Assembly: GCA_002708995.1 (NCBI GenBank) | Contig: PAPT01000024.1 | Coordinates: 51,953-115,952 of the forward strand | Direction: 5' to 3' | Origin: Geminicoccus sp. | GTDB lineage: Bacteria; Pseudomonadota; Alphaproteobacteria; UBA7985 | Length of the DNA stretch: 64,000 nt | In this document: positions 19,894 to 29,401 of the stretch, in pieces | Position numbering within the stretch: the stretch's first letter is position 1 | Layout: every line of letters begins with the position of its first letter | Notes under the pieces: generated by a model | The model's input: the letters and a program-made list of their open reading frames with translations, nothing else | What the model was told of the DNA's origin: nothing | The model's database searches: none | Position numbers and translations under genes: made by a program

Positions 19894-19922
19894 TTGACCG
19901 AGCCAGCCGACCCGCATAGTGA
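19894..19922 (+). promoter_or_regulatory. Candidate sigma70 promoter for etfBA
   Basis: TTGACC at 19894-19899 and TAGTGA at 19917-19922, 17 bases apart and 39 bases before the etfB start. The -35 is good and the -10 weak, so this is only a candidate. Confidence 0.35.
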
Positions 19923-19961
19923 AATGACGATTTTACCTTGGAAGTGTGAGAGGCTCAGCCG

Positions 19962-20711
19962 ATGAAGGCGCTCGTATGTGTAAAGCGCGTGGTGGACTAC
20001 AACGTGAAGATCCGGGTGAAGCCGGACAACAGCGCTGTCGATCTGGCCAACGTGAAGATGTCCATGAACCCCTTTGACGAGATCGCGGTTGAAGAAGCGA
20101 TCCGTATGAAGGAAGCGGGCATCGTTGAAGAAATTATTGCTGTGTCCATGGGTGAGGCCAAGAGCCAGGAAACCATCCGCACCGCCCTCGCCATGGGCGC
20201 TGACCGCGGCATCCTGGTCGAGAGCGACGAAGACCTGCAGCCCTTGGCGCTGGCCAAGATGCTCAAGGCAATCGTCGAGAAAGAAGATCCCGGCATCGTG
20301 GTTCTGGGCAAGCAGGCCATCGACGGCGACAACAACCAGACCGGCCAGATGCTGGCGGCCCTGTTGGGCTGGCCGCAGGGTACCTTCGCCTCCAAGGTCG
20401 AGAAGGACGGCGACACGCTTAAGGTCACCCGCGAAGTCGACGCCGGCCTGCAGGTCGTAACCATGCCGCTGCCTGCGATCATCACCGCCGATCTGCGCCT
20501 GAACGAGCCGCGCTATGCTTCGCTGCCGAACATCATGAAGGCAAAGAAGAAGCCGATCGACACCATGACCCCCGCTGATCTGGGCGTCGACGCGGCACCG
20601 CGTCTGGCCACGGTCAAAGTGACCGAGCCACCAGCACGCGCAGCCGGTGTTATCGTCGGCAACGTGGGCGAGCTGGTCGATAAACTGAAAAACGACGCCA
20701 AAGTCGTCTGA
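19962..20711 (+). CDS. etfB: Electron transfer flavoprotein, beta subunit
   Basis: Small subunit of the soluble ETF heterodimer, which takes electrons from acyl-CoA dehydrogenases (such as LiuA here) and hands them to ETF-ubiquinone oxidoreductase. The 249 residues begin [20 protein letters not shown] and include [33 protein letters not shown] (AMP and docking region) and the beta signature around TREVDAGLQ. In ETF-beta a Leu within the recognition loop anchors the dehydrogenase. etfA follows after 20 bases with a good ribosome site. Confidence 0.95.
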   Translation: MKALVCVKRVVDYNVKIRVKPDNSAVDLANVKMSMNPFDEIAVEEAIRMKEAGIVEEIIAVSMGEAKSQETIRTALAMGADRGILVESDEDLQPLALAKMLKAIVEKEDPGIVVLGKQAIDGDNNQTGQMLAALLGWPQGTFASKVEKDGDTLKVTREVDAGLQVVTMPLPAIITADLRLNEPRYASLPNIMKAKKKPIDTMTPADLGVDAAPRLATVKVTEPPARAAGVIVGNVGELVDKLKNDAKVV

Positions 20712-20731
20712 GAAAAGAGGGAACACGAACC

Positions 20732-21661
20732 ATGAGCATTCTGATTTTTCTCGAACACGATGCTGACGGCATCAAGGACGGATCGCTGGCGGCCGTGACC
20801 GCGGCCAAGGCCATCGGTGGCGACATCACCGCGATTGTCGTCGGCGAAGGTGCGGATGCCGCCGCTGACGCTGCGGCGAAGATCGACGGTATTTCGGCCG
20901 TGGTGAAGGCGGGCGACGATGCCTACTCCAACGCAATCGCGGAAAACATTGCCCCGCTGCTGGTCGAAGCCGCTGCGGGCAAGAGCCACCTGATCGCCGC
21001 TGCGACCACCGTGGGCAAGAACATCCTGCCCCGTGCTGCCGCGCTGATGGACGTGCAGCCGATCTCCGACATCTCGGCGGTGATCAATGCAGAGACCTTC
21101 GAGCGCCCAATCTACGCAGGCAACGCGATTGCCACGGTGAAGTCCTCGGACAGCATCAAGGTGCTGACCGTGCGGACCGCCAACTTCGATGCTGCGGCGG
21201 CTGAAGGCGGGTCGGCCTCGGTCTCCGATATGGCGGGCGCCGGCGCGGCGGGCATGACCGCCTGGGTCGCCGATGAGCTGTCGGCGAGCGACCGTCCGGA
21301 ACTGACCTCGGCCTCGGTCGTCGTCTCCGGTGGCCGTGGCATGGGTTCGGCAGACAACTTCGTTATCCTCGACGCGCTGGCCGACAAGCTGGGCGCTGCC
21401 GTGGGCGCATCGCGCGCGGCCGTGGATGCCGGTTTCGCCCCGAACGACTACCAGGTCGGCCAGACCGGTAAGGTCGTCTCCCCCGATCTGTACATCGCCG
21501 TCGGTATCTCCGGCGCGATCCAGCACCTCGCGGGCATGAAGGACTCCAAGGTGATCGTGGCGATCAACAAGGACGAGGAAGCCCCGATTTTTCAGGTGGC
21601 GGACTACGGCCTGGTGGCTGATCTGTTCGACGCGGTACCCGAACTGACCACCGGCATCTAA
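20732..21661 (+). CDS. etfA: Electron transfer flavoprotein, alpha subunit
   Basis: FAD-carrying subunit of ETF, 309 residues. The C-terminal FAD domain shows [54 protein letters not shown] and [22 protein letters not shown], all canonical. An AGAGGGA ribosome site precedes the ATG. The N-terminal half is alanine-rich with the expected alternating strands. It is co-transcribed with etfB and the pair ends at a strong intrinsic terminator, so it forms a two-gene unit separate from the liu operon 5 kb away. Confidence 0.95.
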   Translation: MSILIFLEHDADGIKDGSLAAVTAAKAIGGDITAIVVGEGADAAADAAAKIDGISAVVKAGDDAYSNAIAENIAPLLVEAAAGKSHLIAAATTVGKNILPRAAALMDVQPISDISAVINAETFERPIYAGNAIATVKSSDSIKVLTVRTANFDAAAAEGGSASVSDMAGAGAAGMTAWVADELSASDRPELTSASVVVSGGRGMGSADNFVILDALADKLGAAVGASRAAVDAGFAPNDYQVGQTGKVVSPDLYIAVGISGAIQHLAGMKDSKVIVAINKDEEAPIFQVADYGLVADLFDAVPELTTGI

Positions 21662-21714
21662 GGGCCGGGCTCAGAACGAATTCGCCGGCTCCGACTGGTT
21701 CGGGCGACGAAGGA

Positions 21715-21746
21715 AGGGCTTCGGTATCACCGAGGCCCTTTTTTTG
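21715..21746 (+). terminator. Rho-independent terminator after etfBA
   Basis: Arms AGGGCTTCGGT and ACCGAGGCCCT form an 11-bp stem (one G-T pair) with a 3-base loop, followed by a run of seven T, 54 bases after the etfA stop. Confidence 0.9.
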
Positions 21747-21825
21747 TTGCCAAACCCCCCTCTTTGCTCGACTTTTAATCAAGATCTCAGCGCTTTGAGC
21801 GCACAACGCAAGGGTTTCCGACACC

Positions 21826-22359
21826 ATGGGTTACAATCCGCTTTCCCTGCTCCTGCACTGGGTCACCGTCCTCTGGGTCGTGGTCATGTGGGTCGCCGGC
21901 GTGCTGATCAGCCGCTGGGACGACGCACCGGACGCCGTCTATGACCTGCACGTCACCGTTGGCGTTCTGGGGCTGGCTTTCATCGTCTACCGGATTGTGC
22001 GCCGGATCCTGCGTGGCTTTGCCGAGGCCAACCCGGGGCATACGGGGTGGGAGCGGCGGCTGGCCCGGGCCGTGCAGTGGGTGTTTCTGGCCGCACTGTC
22101 GGTGTCGATCATCACCGGGGTGATCAAGACCTTTCTGGGCACCAGTACGCAATATTTCCTGTGGGGTGCGGAAGTGCCGAAGATCGGGCGGGTGCGTCTG
22201 GGCGAGGCCGGGGAGTGGATCGAGACCCTGCACGAAATCTCTGCCTTCGTGCTGTTCTTCGCGCTGATCCTGCACGTCGGCGGCGCGCTCAAGCACGTGG
22301 TGTTCGACCGAGACGGCACGCTAATGCGGATTCTCAAGCCCTCCAGCCCGGGCAAGTAA
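21826..22359 (+). CDS. Cytochrome b561 family protein
   Basis: Inner-membrane diheme b-type cytochrome of 177 residues with four hydrophobic helices at about 8-27, 45-62, 85-105 and 145-165. Candidate heme ligands are His11 in LLLHWVTV, His42 in YDLHVTVG, and a His pair in TLHEISAF and ILHVGGALKH. The family oxidises quinol or reduces superoxide in CybB-like proteins. The ATG lies 79 bases after the etf terminator and the gene appears monocistronic, converging on ubiG. The electron partner is not identifiable. Confidence 0.87.
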   Translation: MGYNPLSLLLHWVTVLWVVVMWVAGVLISRWDDAPDAVYDLHVTVGVLGLAFIVYRIVRRILRGFAEANPGHTGWERRLARAVQWVFLAALSVSIITGVIKTFLGTSTQYFLWGAEVPKIGRVRLGEAGEWIETLHEISAFVLFFALILHVGGALKHVVFDRDGTLMRILKPSSPGK

Positions 22360-22379
22360 CCCGGCCCGGCCCGGCTCGG

Positions 22380-23177
22380 TCAGAGGGCGAATTCAGGCGC
22401 GCTCGGCGGCCGGTCCTGCGCCGAGCGGAAGCTGGCAATGTAGGACACGCCGGTATCATCGGTGAGCAACCATTTGTCGAGCAGCGGGTTGAATATGAAG
22501 CCCTTGATCCGCTGCGGGTGCAGGCCCTCCGCCTCGACCATCTCGAACATCTCCGCCGGGGGCACGAACCGCCGCCAGTCGTGGGTGCCCGTCGGCAGCC
22601 AGCGCAGCACGTATTCCGCCGCCACGATCCCGAGGGCAAAGCTGCGCAGGGTGCGGTTGAAGGTGGAGAGCAGCACCTGCCCGCCCTCGGCACGGGCACC
22701 GATGACATCGGCGACAAAGGCCGGCGGGTCGTTCACGTGCTCGATGATCTCCAGCGCCAGCACCACGTCGAAGCGCTCTCCAGCCTCGACCAGCTCGGCG
22801 ACGGTGGCGACGCGGTAATCGATCTCCAGCCCCATCTGCTCGGCATGGATCTCCGCGACCGGGATGTTTGCCGGCGTGGCGTCGACCCCGGTGACCTGCG
22901 CGCCCAGCCGCGCGAGCGGCTCGCACACCAGTCCGCCGCCGCAGCCGACGTCGAGGATGCGCAGCCCCGCCAGCGGGTTCGGCGCTGCTAGATCGCGGTC
23001 GAAGTGTGCCGCAATCTCTTCGGTGATGAAGCGCAGTCGGGTCGGGTTGATCTTGTGCAGCGGGCGGAAGTCACCGTCCGGGTCCCACCAGCTCGCCGCC
23101 ATGGCGGTGAACTTTTTGACCTCGCCCGGGTCAACCGTGTGGCCTGTGCTGGTGCTCGTTTGCTTTGTATCCCGCAT
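22380..23177 (-). CDS. ubiG: Ubiquinone biosynthesis O-methyltransferase
   Basis: Methylates the hydroxyl groups of the ubiquinone ring in two steps, using SAM. The 265-residue protein shows HTVDPGEVKKFTAMAASWWDP, the characteristic UbiG opening, then HKINPTRLRFI, ILDVGCGGGLVCEPLARLGA (SAM motif I), GVDATPANI (motif II) and LEIIEHVNDPPAF (motif IV and the UbiG V-x-x-P segment). The C-terminal GTHDWRRFVPPAEM is also typical. The first 15 residues (Thr/Ser-rich) are variable and the exact start could be a few codons lower. It stands divergent from lysC, 85 bases away. Confidence 0.94.
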   Translation of the reverse strand: MRDTKQTSTSTGHTVDPGEVKKFTAMAASWWDPDGDFRPLHKINPTRLRFITEEIAAHFDRDLAAPNPLAGLRILDVGCGGGLVCEPLARLGAQVTGVDATPANIPVAEIHAEQMGLEIDYRVATVAELVEAGERFDVVLALEIIEHVNDPPAFVADVIGARAEGGQVLLSTFNRTLRSFALGIVAAEYVLRWLPTGTHDWRRFVPPAEMFEMVEAEGLHPQRIKGFIFNPLLDKWLLTDDTGVSYIASFRSAQDRPPSAPEFAL

Positions 23178-23262
23178 GCGTGTCCTGCCGTTGCAGCTTC
23201 GGAGGCGTTTCTATACCCCTTATGTCAGGTCTGACAGACTATTACGCAAGCAGGTTGGGTCA

Positions 23263-24513
23263 ATGGCGCGCATCGTCATGAAATTCGGAGGCACCTCGGT
23301 GGGTGACCTCGACCGCATTCGCAACGTCGCCCGCCGGGTCAAGGCGGCGCACGACGACGGCCACGAGGTCGCGGTGGTGGTCTCGGCCATGTCGGGGGAG
23401 ACCAACCGTCTCGTCGGGCTGGTTTCAGACGCGGCTGCGCTCTACGACACCCGCGAATACGACGTGGTCGTCTCTACTGGTGAACAGGTGACGGTCGGTG
23501 TTCTGTCAGTGATCCTGCAATCCATGGGGATCGACGCGCGCTCGTGGCTGGGGTGGCAGCTGCCGTTCTGCACCGAAGATGTGCACGGCAACGCCCGCAT
23601 CCTCGACATCGACACCAGCGAGATCGAGCGCCGCTTCGCCGAAACCCGCGAAGTCGCCGTGGTGCCGGGGTTTCAGGGGCTGAGCCCGCGCAACCGCATC
23701 ACCACGCTGGGCCGGGGTGGATCGGACACCTCCGCCGTCGCGCTGGCAGCCGCGCTGCGCGCCGACCGCTGTGATATCTACACCGACGTGGACGGGGTCT
23801 ACACCACGGACCCGCGCGTCACCGACAAGGCGCGCAAGCTGGACCGGGTCAGCCACGAAGAAATGCTGGAGATGGCCTCGCTCGGTGCCAAGGTGCTGCA
23901 GACCCGCAGCGTGTCCATCGCCATGAGCCAGGGCGTCCCGCTCCAGGTTCTCTCCAGTTTTGAAGACAAGCCCGGTACCATGGTGACCGCAGAGGATGAA
24001 AGCATGGAAAAAGACGTCGTATCCGGGATCGCCTTCTCCCGCGATGAAGCCCGCGTGACCCTGATCGGGATCCCCGACCGCCCCGGCGTTGCAGCTGCGA
24101 TTTTCGGCGCGCTCGGCGATGCCGCCATCAACGTCGACATGATCGTGCAGTCGCGCACGGTCATCGACGGCGATGCCAAGACCGACATGACCTTCACCTG
24201 CGGACAGTCCGACCTGCCGCGGGCGCTGACGCTGATGGAAGAACGCTACGACGATATTCAGTATACCGAGCTGGAGAGCGACGAGGACGTCGCCAAGGTC
24301 TCGATCGTCGGCGTGGGCATGCGCACCAACTCCGGCGTGGCCAAGACCATGTTCGGCGCGCTGGCCGAGAAGAATATCAACATCAAGGTGATCACCACCT
24401 CCGAGATCAAGACCTCGGTGCTGGTCGGCGCGGACTATATGGAGCTGGCTGTGCGGACCCTGCACGATGCCTTCGGGCTGGAAGGCCCTTCCGCCGCCGA
24501 CAGCCAGGTCTGA
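23263..24513 (+). CDS. lysC: Aspartate kinase
   Basis: Phosphorylates aspartate, the entry to lysine, threonine and methionine synthesis. The ATG at 23263 gives 416 residues and opens [19 protein letters not shown]; the frame continues upstream but into sequence antisense to ubiG. KFGGTS and [18 protein letters not shown] bind ATP and aspartate, and [13 protein letters not shown] is conserved. Two ACT domains occupy about residues 260-416, including [13 protein letters not shown] and [15 protein letters not shown], which mediate feedback inhibition by lysine and/or threonine. An intrinsic terminator lies 37 bases after the stop. Confidence 0.95.
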   Translation: MARIVMKFGGTSVGDLDRIRNVARRVKAAHDDGHEVAVVVSAMSGETNRLVGLVSDAAALYDTREYDVVVSTGEQVTVGVLSVILQSMGIDARSWLGWQLPFCTEDVHGNARILDIDTSEIERRFAETREVAVVPGFQGLSPRNRITTLGRGGSDTSAVALAAALRADRCDIYTDVDGVYTTDPRVTDKARKLDRVSHEEMLEMASLGAKVLQTRSVSIAMSQGVPLQVLSSFEDKPGTMVTAEDESMEKDVVSGIAFSRDEARVTLIGIPDRPGVAAAIFGALGDAAINVDMIVQSRTVIDGDAKTDMTFTCGQSDLPRALTLMEERYDDIQYTELESDEDVAKVSIVGVGMRTNSGVAKTMFGALAEKNINIKVITTSEIKTSVLVGADYMELAVRTLHDAFGLEGPSAADSQV

Positions 24514-24544
24514 TTGACCCGCTTTGCCAAGGATTGCTGACATG

Positions 24545-24573
24545 AAAAAGGGGCGCCGGAGCGCCCCCTTTTT
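24545..24573 (+). terminator. Bidirectional-capable terminator after lysC
   Basis: GGGGCGC and GCGCCCC form a 7-bp stem with a CGGA loop, flanked by five A upstream and five T downstream. It lies between converging lysC and rpoH and could serve both, though its T run favours the plus strand. Confidence 0.85.
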
Positions 24574-24624
24574 GCATTGATCGTGGAAGGAAGTCAGAGG
24601 AGGAGAAAGGTAGGGGTTTGTTTG

Positions 24625-25509
24625 TCAGCTTTCGAGGTACAGGTCGTCGGCCTGGCTGACCCGATCCATCATGAAGGTCTTGAGCTTGGTCAAGGCGCGG
24701 TGCTCCAGCTGGCGCACACGCTCCTTTGAAACGCCGAAGTACTTGCCCAGCTCTTCAAGCGTCACACCGTCATCGGTCAGGCGACGCATGCGGATGATCT
24801 GCGCCTCGCGGTCGCCGAGGCTTTCCAGCGCTTCGTCGAGCCAGTTGCGGCGAATATCGCTGTCGTGCTCGAGAATAGTGTTTTCTTCCGGCGTCGGGCG
24901 GTCGTCGGAGAGCATGTTCTGCCACTCCTGATCACCGTCTTCACCGATCACTGCATTCAGGGAGCCGTCGGCGGCGGACAGGCGCCCTTCCATGGCTTCC
25001 ACGTCGCGCAGCGGCACACCGAGGGTTTCGGCGATCTTGACGCGGCCGTCCTGGTTAAGCTGCTCGCCGGTGGACTCTTCGATTTTCGAGCGCAGGCGGC
25101 GCAGGTTGAAGAACAGCGACTTCTGCGAAGCCGTCGTCCCGGTACGGACGATCGACCAGTTGCGCAGGATGAAGTCCTGCATGGCGGAGCGGATCCACCA
25201 TGATGCGTAGGTTGAAAAACGGACATCGCGGTCAGGCTCGAACCGGTTGGCGGCGTGGAGCAGGCCGACGACACCTTCCTGAATGAGGTCACCGACCGGC
25301 AGGCCGTAGTTCTTGAAGCGCCCGGCGGTGGAGACCACCAGACGGTTGTAGGCGTTGATCAGTTCATGGAGCGCTGCATCGTTGCTTTCGTCGCGCCAAG
25401 CGCGGGCGAGGGCGTACTCGTGCTCGCGGGTCAGGAGAGGCGTCTCCATCGACCGCTTTATAAAGGCGATATTCGCGCGGCGGGTTTCGCTGTCTTCGTA
25501 AGCCGTCAT
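24625..25509 (-). CDS. rpoH: RNA polymerase heat-shock sigma factor (sigma-32)
   Basis: Directs RNA polymerase to heat-shock promoters. I use the ATG at 25509 (MTAYEDSETRRANIAF), with GGGAACGGGATC just upstream, giving the normal 294 residues rather than the longer frame from 25632. Region 2 contains LIQEGVVGLLHAANRFEPDRDVRFSTYASWWIRSAMQDFILRNWSIVR, here cited only as the block at residues 75-125. The RpoH box is QKSLFFNLRRLR near residue 135, and region 4.2 is the helix-turn-helix VSKERVRQLEHRALTKLK. It is transcribed alone or with upstream genes; the hsp20 gene at 39691 is a likely target. Confidence 0.94.
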   Translation of the reverse strand: MTAYEDSETRRANIAFIKRSMETPLLTREHEYALARAWRDESNDAALHELINAYNRLVVSTAGRFKNYGLPVGDLIQEGVVGLLHAANRFEPDRDVRFSTYASWWIRSAMQDFILRNWSIVRTGTTASQKSLFFNLRRLRSKIEESTGEQLNQDGRVKIAETLGVPLRDVEAMEGRLSAADGSLNAVIGEDGDQEWQNMLSDDRPTPEENTILEHDSDIRRNWLDEALESLGDREAQIIRMRRLTDDGVTLEELGKYFGVSKERVRQLEHRALTKLKTFMMDRVSQADDLYLES

Positions 25510-25782
25510 GATCCCGTTCCCTATATCTTGGCCTGCGCTGAGTGCGCAATTGGTATGACCGAACACGATGGTACTACCAAATGTGACAATTGAAAGGGCA
25601 AAAGGTCTTACCAAACGCGGGTGCGACAACATGACTGCAGCAGCGGGTCGCTACAGGGGCTCCACGGCTATTTCACGGGGGAAAACAGCTATTTAAGCGG
25701 GATGATTCTGGAAAAAATGCGATCAAACGGCTCGTCAATAGGGGAAATGACTGCGTAGCCGACTACCTTCAAGCCACTCGGA

Positions 25783-26583
25783 TCAGGCCTCGAAGGCCTC
25801 CATGATCTCGCCATTCTCTTTGATGCAGCAGGCCAGTAGCGGCCCGCCGAAGCCGCAGCCGGCGTCGATGAAGGTGGCGTGATCCATCTCGGAAATGCCC
25901 AGATGGTTGGGGTGCCAGCCGACGAACACGCGCTGGAAACCGTCGAAGGGCCGCTCGAGGCGCAGGAAGTTCGGATGCCCCCACCAGAAGCTGTCGGTCT
26001 GCCGATCGAGCGGCAGGCTCGGGTTGATGCCCGCGTGGGCAAAGAGGAACCGGCGCTGGTCATCCATGGCCGCGCGACGCATGGCCATGATCAGAGAGTA
26101 GTGACCGGGCCAGGCGCGGATCGCACTGCGCAGGCCGACGGTATAGTTGGCGATTTCGCTGACCGACATGCGGGCGAAGCGGGCGGCTTCCCTGCCGTCC
26201 GAGCCGTAGCCGCGCAGCGTGCCTTCCAGCCCGTGTTCGAGCATCCACGCGAGCACGGCGGGCGGGGACTTGGCAAAGTGCAGCTGCAGCACCTGCTCCA
26301 GCATTTCTTCCTGCGCGCCGCGGAGGTAGGCGATATCGCGGGGGAAAAGGGTGAAGCGCCCCATCAGGTGGCGGCGGAAGGCCAGCACCTCCTCCATGAC
26401 GTCGATGACCTGCTGACCGTAGCCGAGCAGATTGCCCATGTAGACCAGCCGGTCGCCGTGCTCGAACCGCTGTTCGATCACGTCGTGGATGGCGGCAAGG
26501 CGGCCGAGGTCGCCGTGCACGCTGGAGATCACCCAGAAGCGGCGGGCGGCGGTCAGTGTTTCGAACCGGTCAAGACGACTCAT
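25783..26583 (-). CDS. Calcineurin-like metallophosphatase with degenerate metal site
   Basis: The 266-residue protein follows the bacterial serine/threonine phosphatase fold, but several metal ligands are replaced. The first motif, normally GDxHG, reads SSVHGD (Asp to Ser, His kept). The second, normally GDxxD/GD, reads MGNLLGYG (Asp to Asn). The GNHE motif reads RGAQEE (Asn and His lost). The later histidines remain in FAHAGINP and VGWHPNH. It is therefore likely to bind metal poorly or to be a non-catalytic phosphatase-like protein, although a shifted site is possible. It stands between carD and rpoH on the same strand, 274 bases from rpoH's start. Biological role unknown. Confidence 0.78.
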   Translation of the reverse strand: MSRLDRFETLTAARRFWVISSVHGDLGRLAAIHDVIEQRFEHGDRLVYMGNLLGYGQQVIDVMEEVLAFRRHLMGRFTLFPRDIAYLRGAQEEMLEQVLQLHFAKSPPAVLAWMLEHGLEGTLRGYGSDGREAARFARMSVSEIANYTVGLRSAIRAWPGHYSLIMAMRRAAMDDQRRFLFAHAGINPSLPLDRQTDSFWWGHPNFLRLERPFDGFQRVFVGWHPNHLGISEMDHATFIDAGCGFGGPLLACCIKENGEIMEAFEA

Positions 26584-26763
26584 GGGGCAGTCTCTCTGGT
26601 GGTACCTTGAAATACGGGGTGCGGGTGGTCGGCGAGCATCGCGGAATACGAGGATGCGGGGACGTCAATTTTATGTTGGGTTGAGGTTTGACCGCTGCGA
26701 GGCGGGGGGTCAAGCAAACCCGCCCCGATTCCATTTTATGCGTACGCCCGGGGCGCTTTAGAC

Positions 26764-26788
26764 AAAAAAAGGGGGGCCGGAGCCCCCC
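26764..26788 (-). terminator. Rho-independent terminator after carD
   Basis: On the minus strand GGGGGGC and GCCCCCC pair (7 bp) around a TCCG tetraloop and run into seven T. It lies 48 bases past the carD stop and separates carD from the phosphatase gene. Confidence 0.9.
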
Positions 26789-26835
26789 AAATTGAATCAT
26801 ACAGACAGAAGTATTCGTTTGTTCCGCGCCGAGGC

Positions 26836-27330
26836 TCAGGCCGCGCGCAGAGCCGTTTCCAGCCGTTCCGTCGCGGACTCTTCGTCGATCTGCTCGATCG
26901 CCGCGAATTCACGGGTTAGGCGGGCCAGCGCCGACTGGTAGATCTGGCGCTCGGAGAAGGACTGCTCTGGCTGCTCCTCCCCCCGGTGCAGGTCGCGCAC
27001 CACTTCGGCGATCGACACCGGATCACCGGAGTTGATCTTCGCCTCGTATTCCTGCGCCCGGCGGGACCACATGGTGCGGCGCACCTTCGCGCGACCGCGG
27101 AGGGTGGTCAGGGCGGAGTCCATCACCTTCTTCGACGACAGCGGGCGCAGGCCCGACTGAGACGCCTTGGCGGTGGGGACGCGCAGGGTCATGCGCTCCG
27201 ATTCAAACTGGATCACAATCACCTCGACCTGAATGTCGCCGAGGTCCTGAGTTTCAATGCCTTTGACGTGACCAACACCGTGGGTTGGGTAGACGACGAT
27301 GTCGCCCGCGTCGAATGAGTCCTGGGCCAT
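26836..27330 (-). CDS. carD: CarD-family transcriptional regulator
   Basis: RNA-polymerase-binding regulator that stabilises open complexes at rRNA and other promoters in studied CarD proteins. About 164 residues from the ATG at 27330 (MAQDSFDAGDIVVYPTHGVG); a GTG four codons earlier at 27342 is equally possible. The N-terminal Tudor-like RID is seen as DIVVYPTHGVGHVKGIET, then LRVPTAKASQSGLRPLSS; the C-terminal helical DNA-binding half contains TMWSRRAQEYEAKINSGDP and ARLTREFAAIEQID, as in CdnL-type proteins. It lies downstream of fdxA in an order common in alphaproteobacteria. Confidence 0.92.
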   Translation of the reverse strand: MAQDSFDAGDIVVYPTHGVGHVKGIETQDLGDIQVEVIVIQFESERMTLRVPTAKASQSGLRPLSSKKVMDSALTTLRGRAKVRRTMWSRRAQEYEAKINSGDPVSIAEVVRDLHRGEEQPEQSFSERQIYQSALARLTREFAAIEQIDEESATERLETALRAA

Positions 27331-27647
27331 ATTTGTTTTCACTCTTTAGCTCTTTTTATCTTGGCGGCGGGAACAGGCTGTTCTATTCCTACTGGGACTA
27401 CTGATGAACTCCCTGAACTCCGTGCGTCTCTTCGCGCCGGGGCACCAGGGGTATGTCACTGTTGTCATCCCCCCAGAATAGCAAAATTACCGTTCTGTGA
27501 CAAACACAGGCAGCGTTCTGCGCCTAAGTTTTCCACAGTTACAAGCATGCGGTCTCGGCATGCCGTGTGGCATCGCGGAGTCGCCTTATACGGCGGAGGA
27601 TCGGGGGAGGGCCGTGGCCCGGGCCTGCAGCAGGTCGAAACCGGGCG
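27331..27647. other. Intergenic region between fdxA and carD
   Basis: About 317 bases without a credible gene on either strand. The part near carD is A/T-richer and probably contains its promoter on the minus strand. The part near fdxA is GC-rich with several short dyads, none followed by a T run. I found nothing specific. Confidence 0.4.
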
Positions 27648-27986
27648 TCAGTCACCCTTGCCAGGGGTGGGGGAAAAGTACTTTTCCAGCTTGCCACTGA
27701 TGCCCTTGAAGTCGTCGGCGTCGGCCAGCGCCTCCTTTTTCAGCGTTATGACCGGCCACTGTTCTGAGAAATCGCGGTTCAGCTCGATCCACTTGGTCGC
27801 GTCCGGGTCGGTATCGGGCAGGATCGCGTCCGCCGGGCACTCAGGCTCGCACACCCCGCAGTCGATGCACTCGTCGGGGTGGATGACGAGCATGTTCTCG
27901 CCTTCGTAGAAGCAGTCGACCGGGCAGACTTCCACGCAGTCGGTGTACTTACATTTGATGCAATCATCGGTGACGACGTAGGTCAT
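27648..27986 (-). CDS. fdxA: 7Fe ferredoxin (3Fe-4S/4Fe-4S)
   Basis: Small cytosolic electron carrier of 112 residues, beginning [26 protein letters not shown]. The ATG at 27986 is chosen because homologues start there; six extra codons lie upstream. The first cluster region [17 protein letters not shown] has the spacing of a 3Fe-4S site (C-x7-C) plus the distal Cys of the other cluster, and [12 protein letters not shown] is the 4Fe-4S binding motif. The C-terminal extension [19 protein letters not shown] is typical of Azotobacter-type FdxA. Physiological partner unknown. Confidence 0.95.
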   Translation of the reverse strand: MTYVVTDDCIKCKYTDCVEVCPVDCFYEGENMLVIHPDECIDCGVCEPECPADAILPDTDPDATKWIELNRDFSEQWPVITLKKEALADADDFKGISGKLEKYFSPTPGKGD

Positions 27987-28080
27987 GCGCGGGTCAGTCT
28001 CCAACAGGGGCAGCGGGTGCGGCTGGTAAACCGCACCGGTCGTATTCTTTGTCTTTGTTTCGGCGCCGGAAGGCCCGGGG

Positions 28081-28893
28081 TCAGTCCGGTAGCTTCACGG
28101 GGGAGGATTTGTGAAGCCGGACCGGCTCCCCCTTGCGCCGCCGAGAGAGGATATTGAGCATTTCCACGAAGATGGAGAAACCCATGATTCCGTATATCAA
28201 CGCCTTGGGAGTCTCATAGTGGAGCCCTTCACCCAGCAGGATACCGCCGATCAGCAGCATGAAGGCGAAGGCCAGCATCTCCGTGGTCGGGTGGCGCTCC
28301 ATGAACCGGGTCAGCGGCCCCGCGGCCACCAGCATAATGAAGGTCGAGATCAGTACGCCGCCGACCATGATCGGCACCAGCTGCTGGTAGGCGATGCCCA
28401 CGGCCGTCAGCACTGAGTCGATCGAGAACACCATGTTGAGCAGGAACAGGGTGACGAGGATCTGCAGCAGCGGTAGGCGCTTCTGCTCCCTGTTGCCGTG
28501 GGCGTGGTCGCCCTCGAGCTTCTCGAAAATCTCCTGCGTCGCCTTGTAGACGAGGAAAGCACCCCCGACGAACAGGATCGCGCCCTTCACCGTAATCTCG
28601 CTGTGGTCGTCGGGCAGGAACGGCAGCTTGAACAGCTTGACGCTCTCGAACCGCAGCATCAGCCCGATGGAGAAGATCAGCGCGATGCGGGCGACCATGG
28701 CCATGATGATGCCCAGCGTCCGCGCGCGCTCTTCCTGCCCCTTGGGCGCACGCTTGGCGATCACGGCGATGAACACGACGTTGTCGATGCCCAGCACCAC
28801 GCCCATGAACGATACCGTCAGCAGCGACAGGATCGCCGGCAGGGTCAGCAACTCGAAGAGCGAGAGGAACTCGGAAATCATTTCAAGGGACAT
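28081..28893 (-). CDS. TerC-family membrane protein
   Basis: Inner-membrane protein of 270 residues. Seven or eight hydrophobic helices, with the family signatures [18 protein letters not shown] near residue 35 and [12 protein letters not shown] near 158; both Asp residues are conserved intramembrane positions in the TerC/Alx group. Characterised relatives export manganese or load it into secreted enzymes, and others are linked to tellurite resistance, so the specific role is open. Between helices 3 and 4 is a His- and charge-rich loop ([13 protein letters not shown]). Transcribed in the same direction as fdxA, 94 bases upstream. Confidence 0.87.
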   Translation of the reverse strand: MSLEMISEFLSLFELLTLPAILSLLTVSFMGVVLGIDNVVFIAVIAKRAPKGQEERARTLGIIMAMVARIALIFSIGLMLRFESVKLFKLPFLPDDHSEITVKGAILFVGGAFLVYKATQEIFEKLEGDHAHGNREQKRLPLLQILVTLFLLNMVFSIDSVLTAVGIAYQQLVPIMVGGVLISTFIMLVAAGPLTRFMERHPTTEMLAFAFMLLIGGILLGEGLHYETPKALIYGIMGFSIFVEMLNILSRRRKGEPVRLHKSSPVKLPD

Positions 28894-28950
28894 GGACGCG
28901 CGCCTGCTGGTTGTGATTAAGCGTCTAACCTAGCGCTGAACCCGGAGAAT

Positions 28951-29394
28951 TCAAAGGTCGCGCAGGCGGTCCAGATCACGCCGTTCGCGCTTGGTCGGCC
29001 GGCCGGTGCCGCTTTCGCGTCGGGCAACATCGGCGGTGCGGGGGTCGGGCGAGGGGGCCGATGCCGCCTGTGCCGGGTCGTCCTGCGCGTCGCGCTCAGA
29101 CCGGGGCAGGCGCTCAGGCAGGCGGGCGAGGTCGTTGTAGAGCAGGTGCGCCTCCTCGTAAGGGCGGCGGGAACTGCCCAGCCCCAGCACTTCGACCACC
29201 CGCACGTTCGGCCCCTGGTGGAAGGTCAGCACGTCGCCGACCTTGACCTCGGCTGAGGCCTTGCGGACGGAGGCTTTGTTGATGCGGATTTTACCGCCGT
29301 TGGCGACTTCGGCGGCGAGCGTACGGGTCTTGAAGAAGCGGGCGAACCAAAGCCACTTGTCGACCCGCAGCTTTTCAGCCGGTTGATCGGTCAC
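28951..29394 (-). CDS. S4-domain RNA-binding protein (Hsp15-like)
   Basis: A 147-residue protein whose first 75 residues form an S4 domain: LRVDKWLWFARFFKTRTLAAEVANGGKIRINK, with the conserved DKWLW start and GGKIRIN turn, then KVGDVLTF. Hsp15/HslR in E. coli recycles 50S subunits carrying stalled peptides. The C-terminal 65 residues are charged and low complexity, ending in a basic RPTKRERRDLDRLRDL stretch. The gene starts 8 bases before the helicase stop in transcription order, so the two are an operon, an arrangement common in alphaproteobacteria. Confidence 0.88.
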   Translation of the reverse strand: MTDQPAEKLRVDKWLWFARFFKTRTLAAEVANGGKIRINKASVRKASAEVKVGDVLTFHQGPNVRVVEVLGLGSSRRPYEEAHLLYNDLARLPERLPRSERDAQDDPAQAASAPSPDPRTADVARRESGTGRPTKRERRDLDRLRDL

Positions 29395-29401
29395 CGGCGC
29401 G

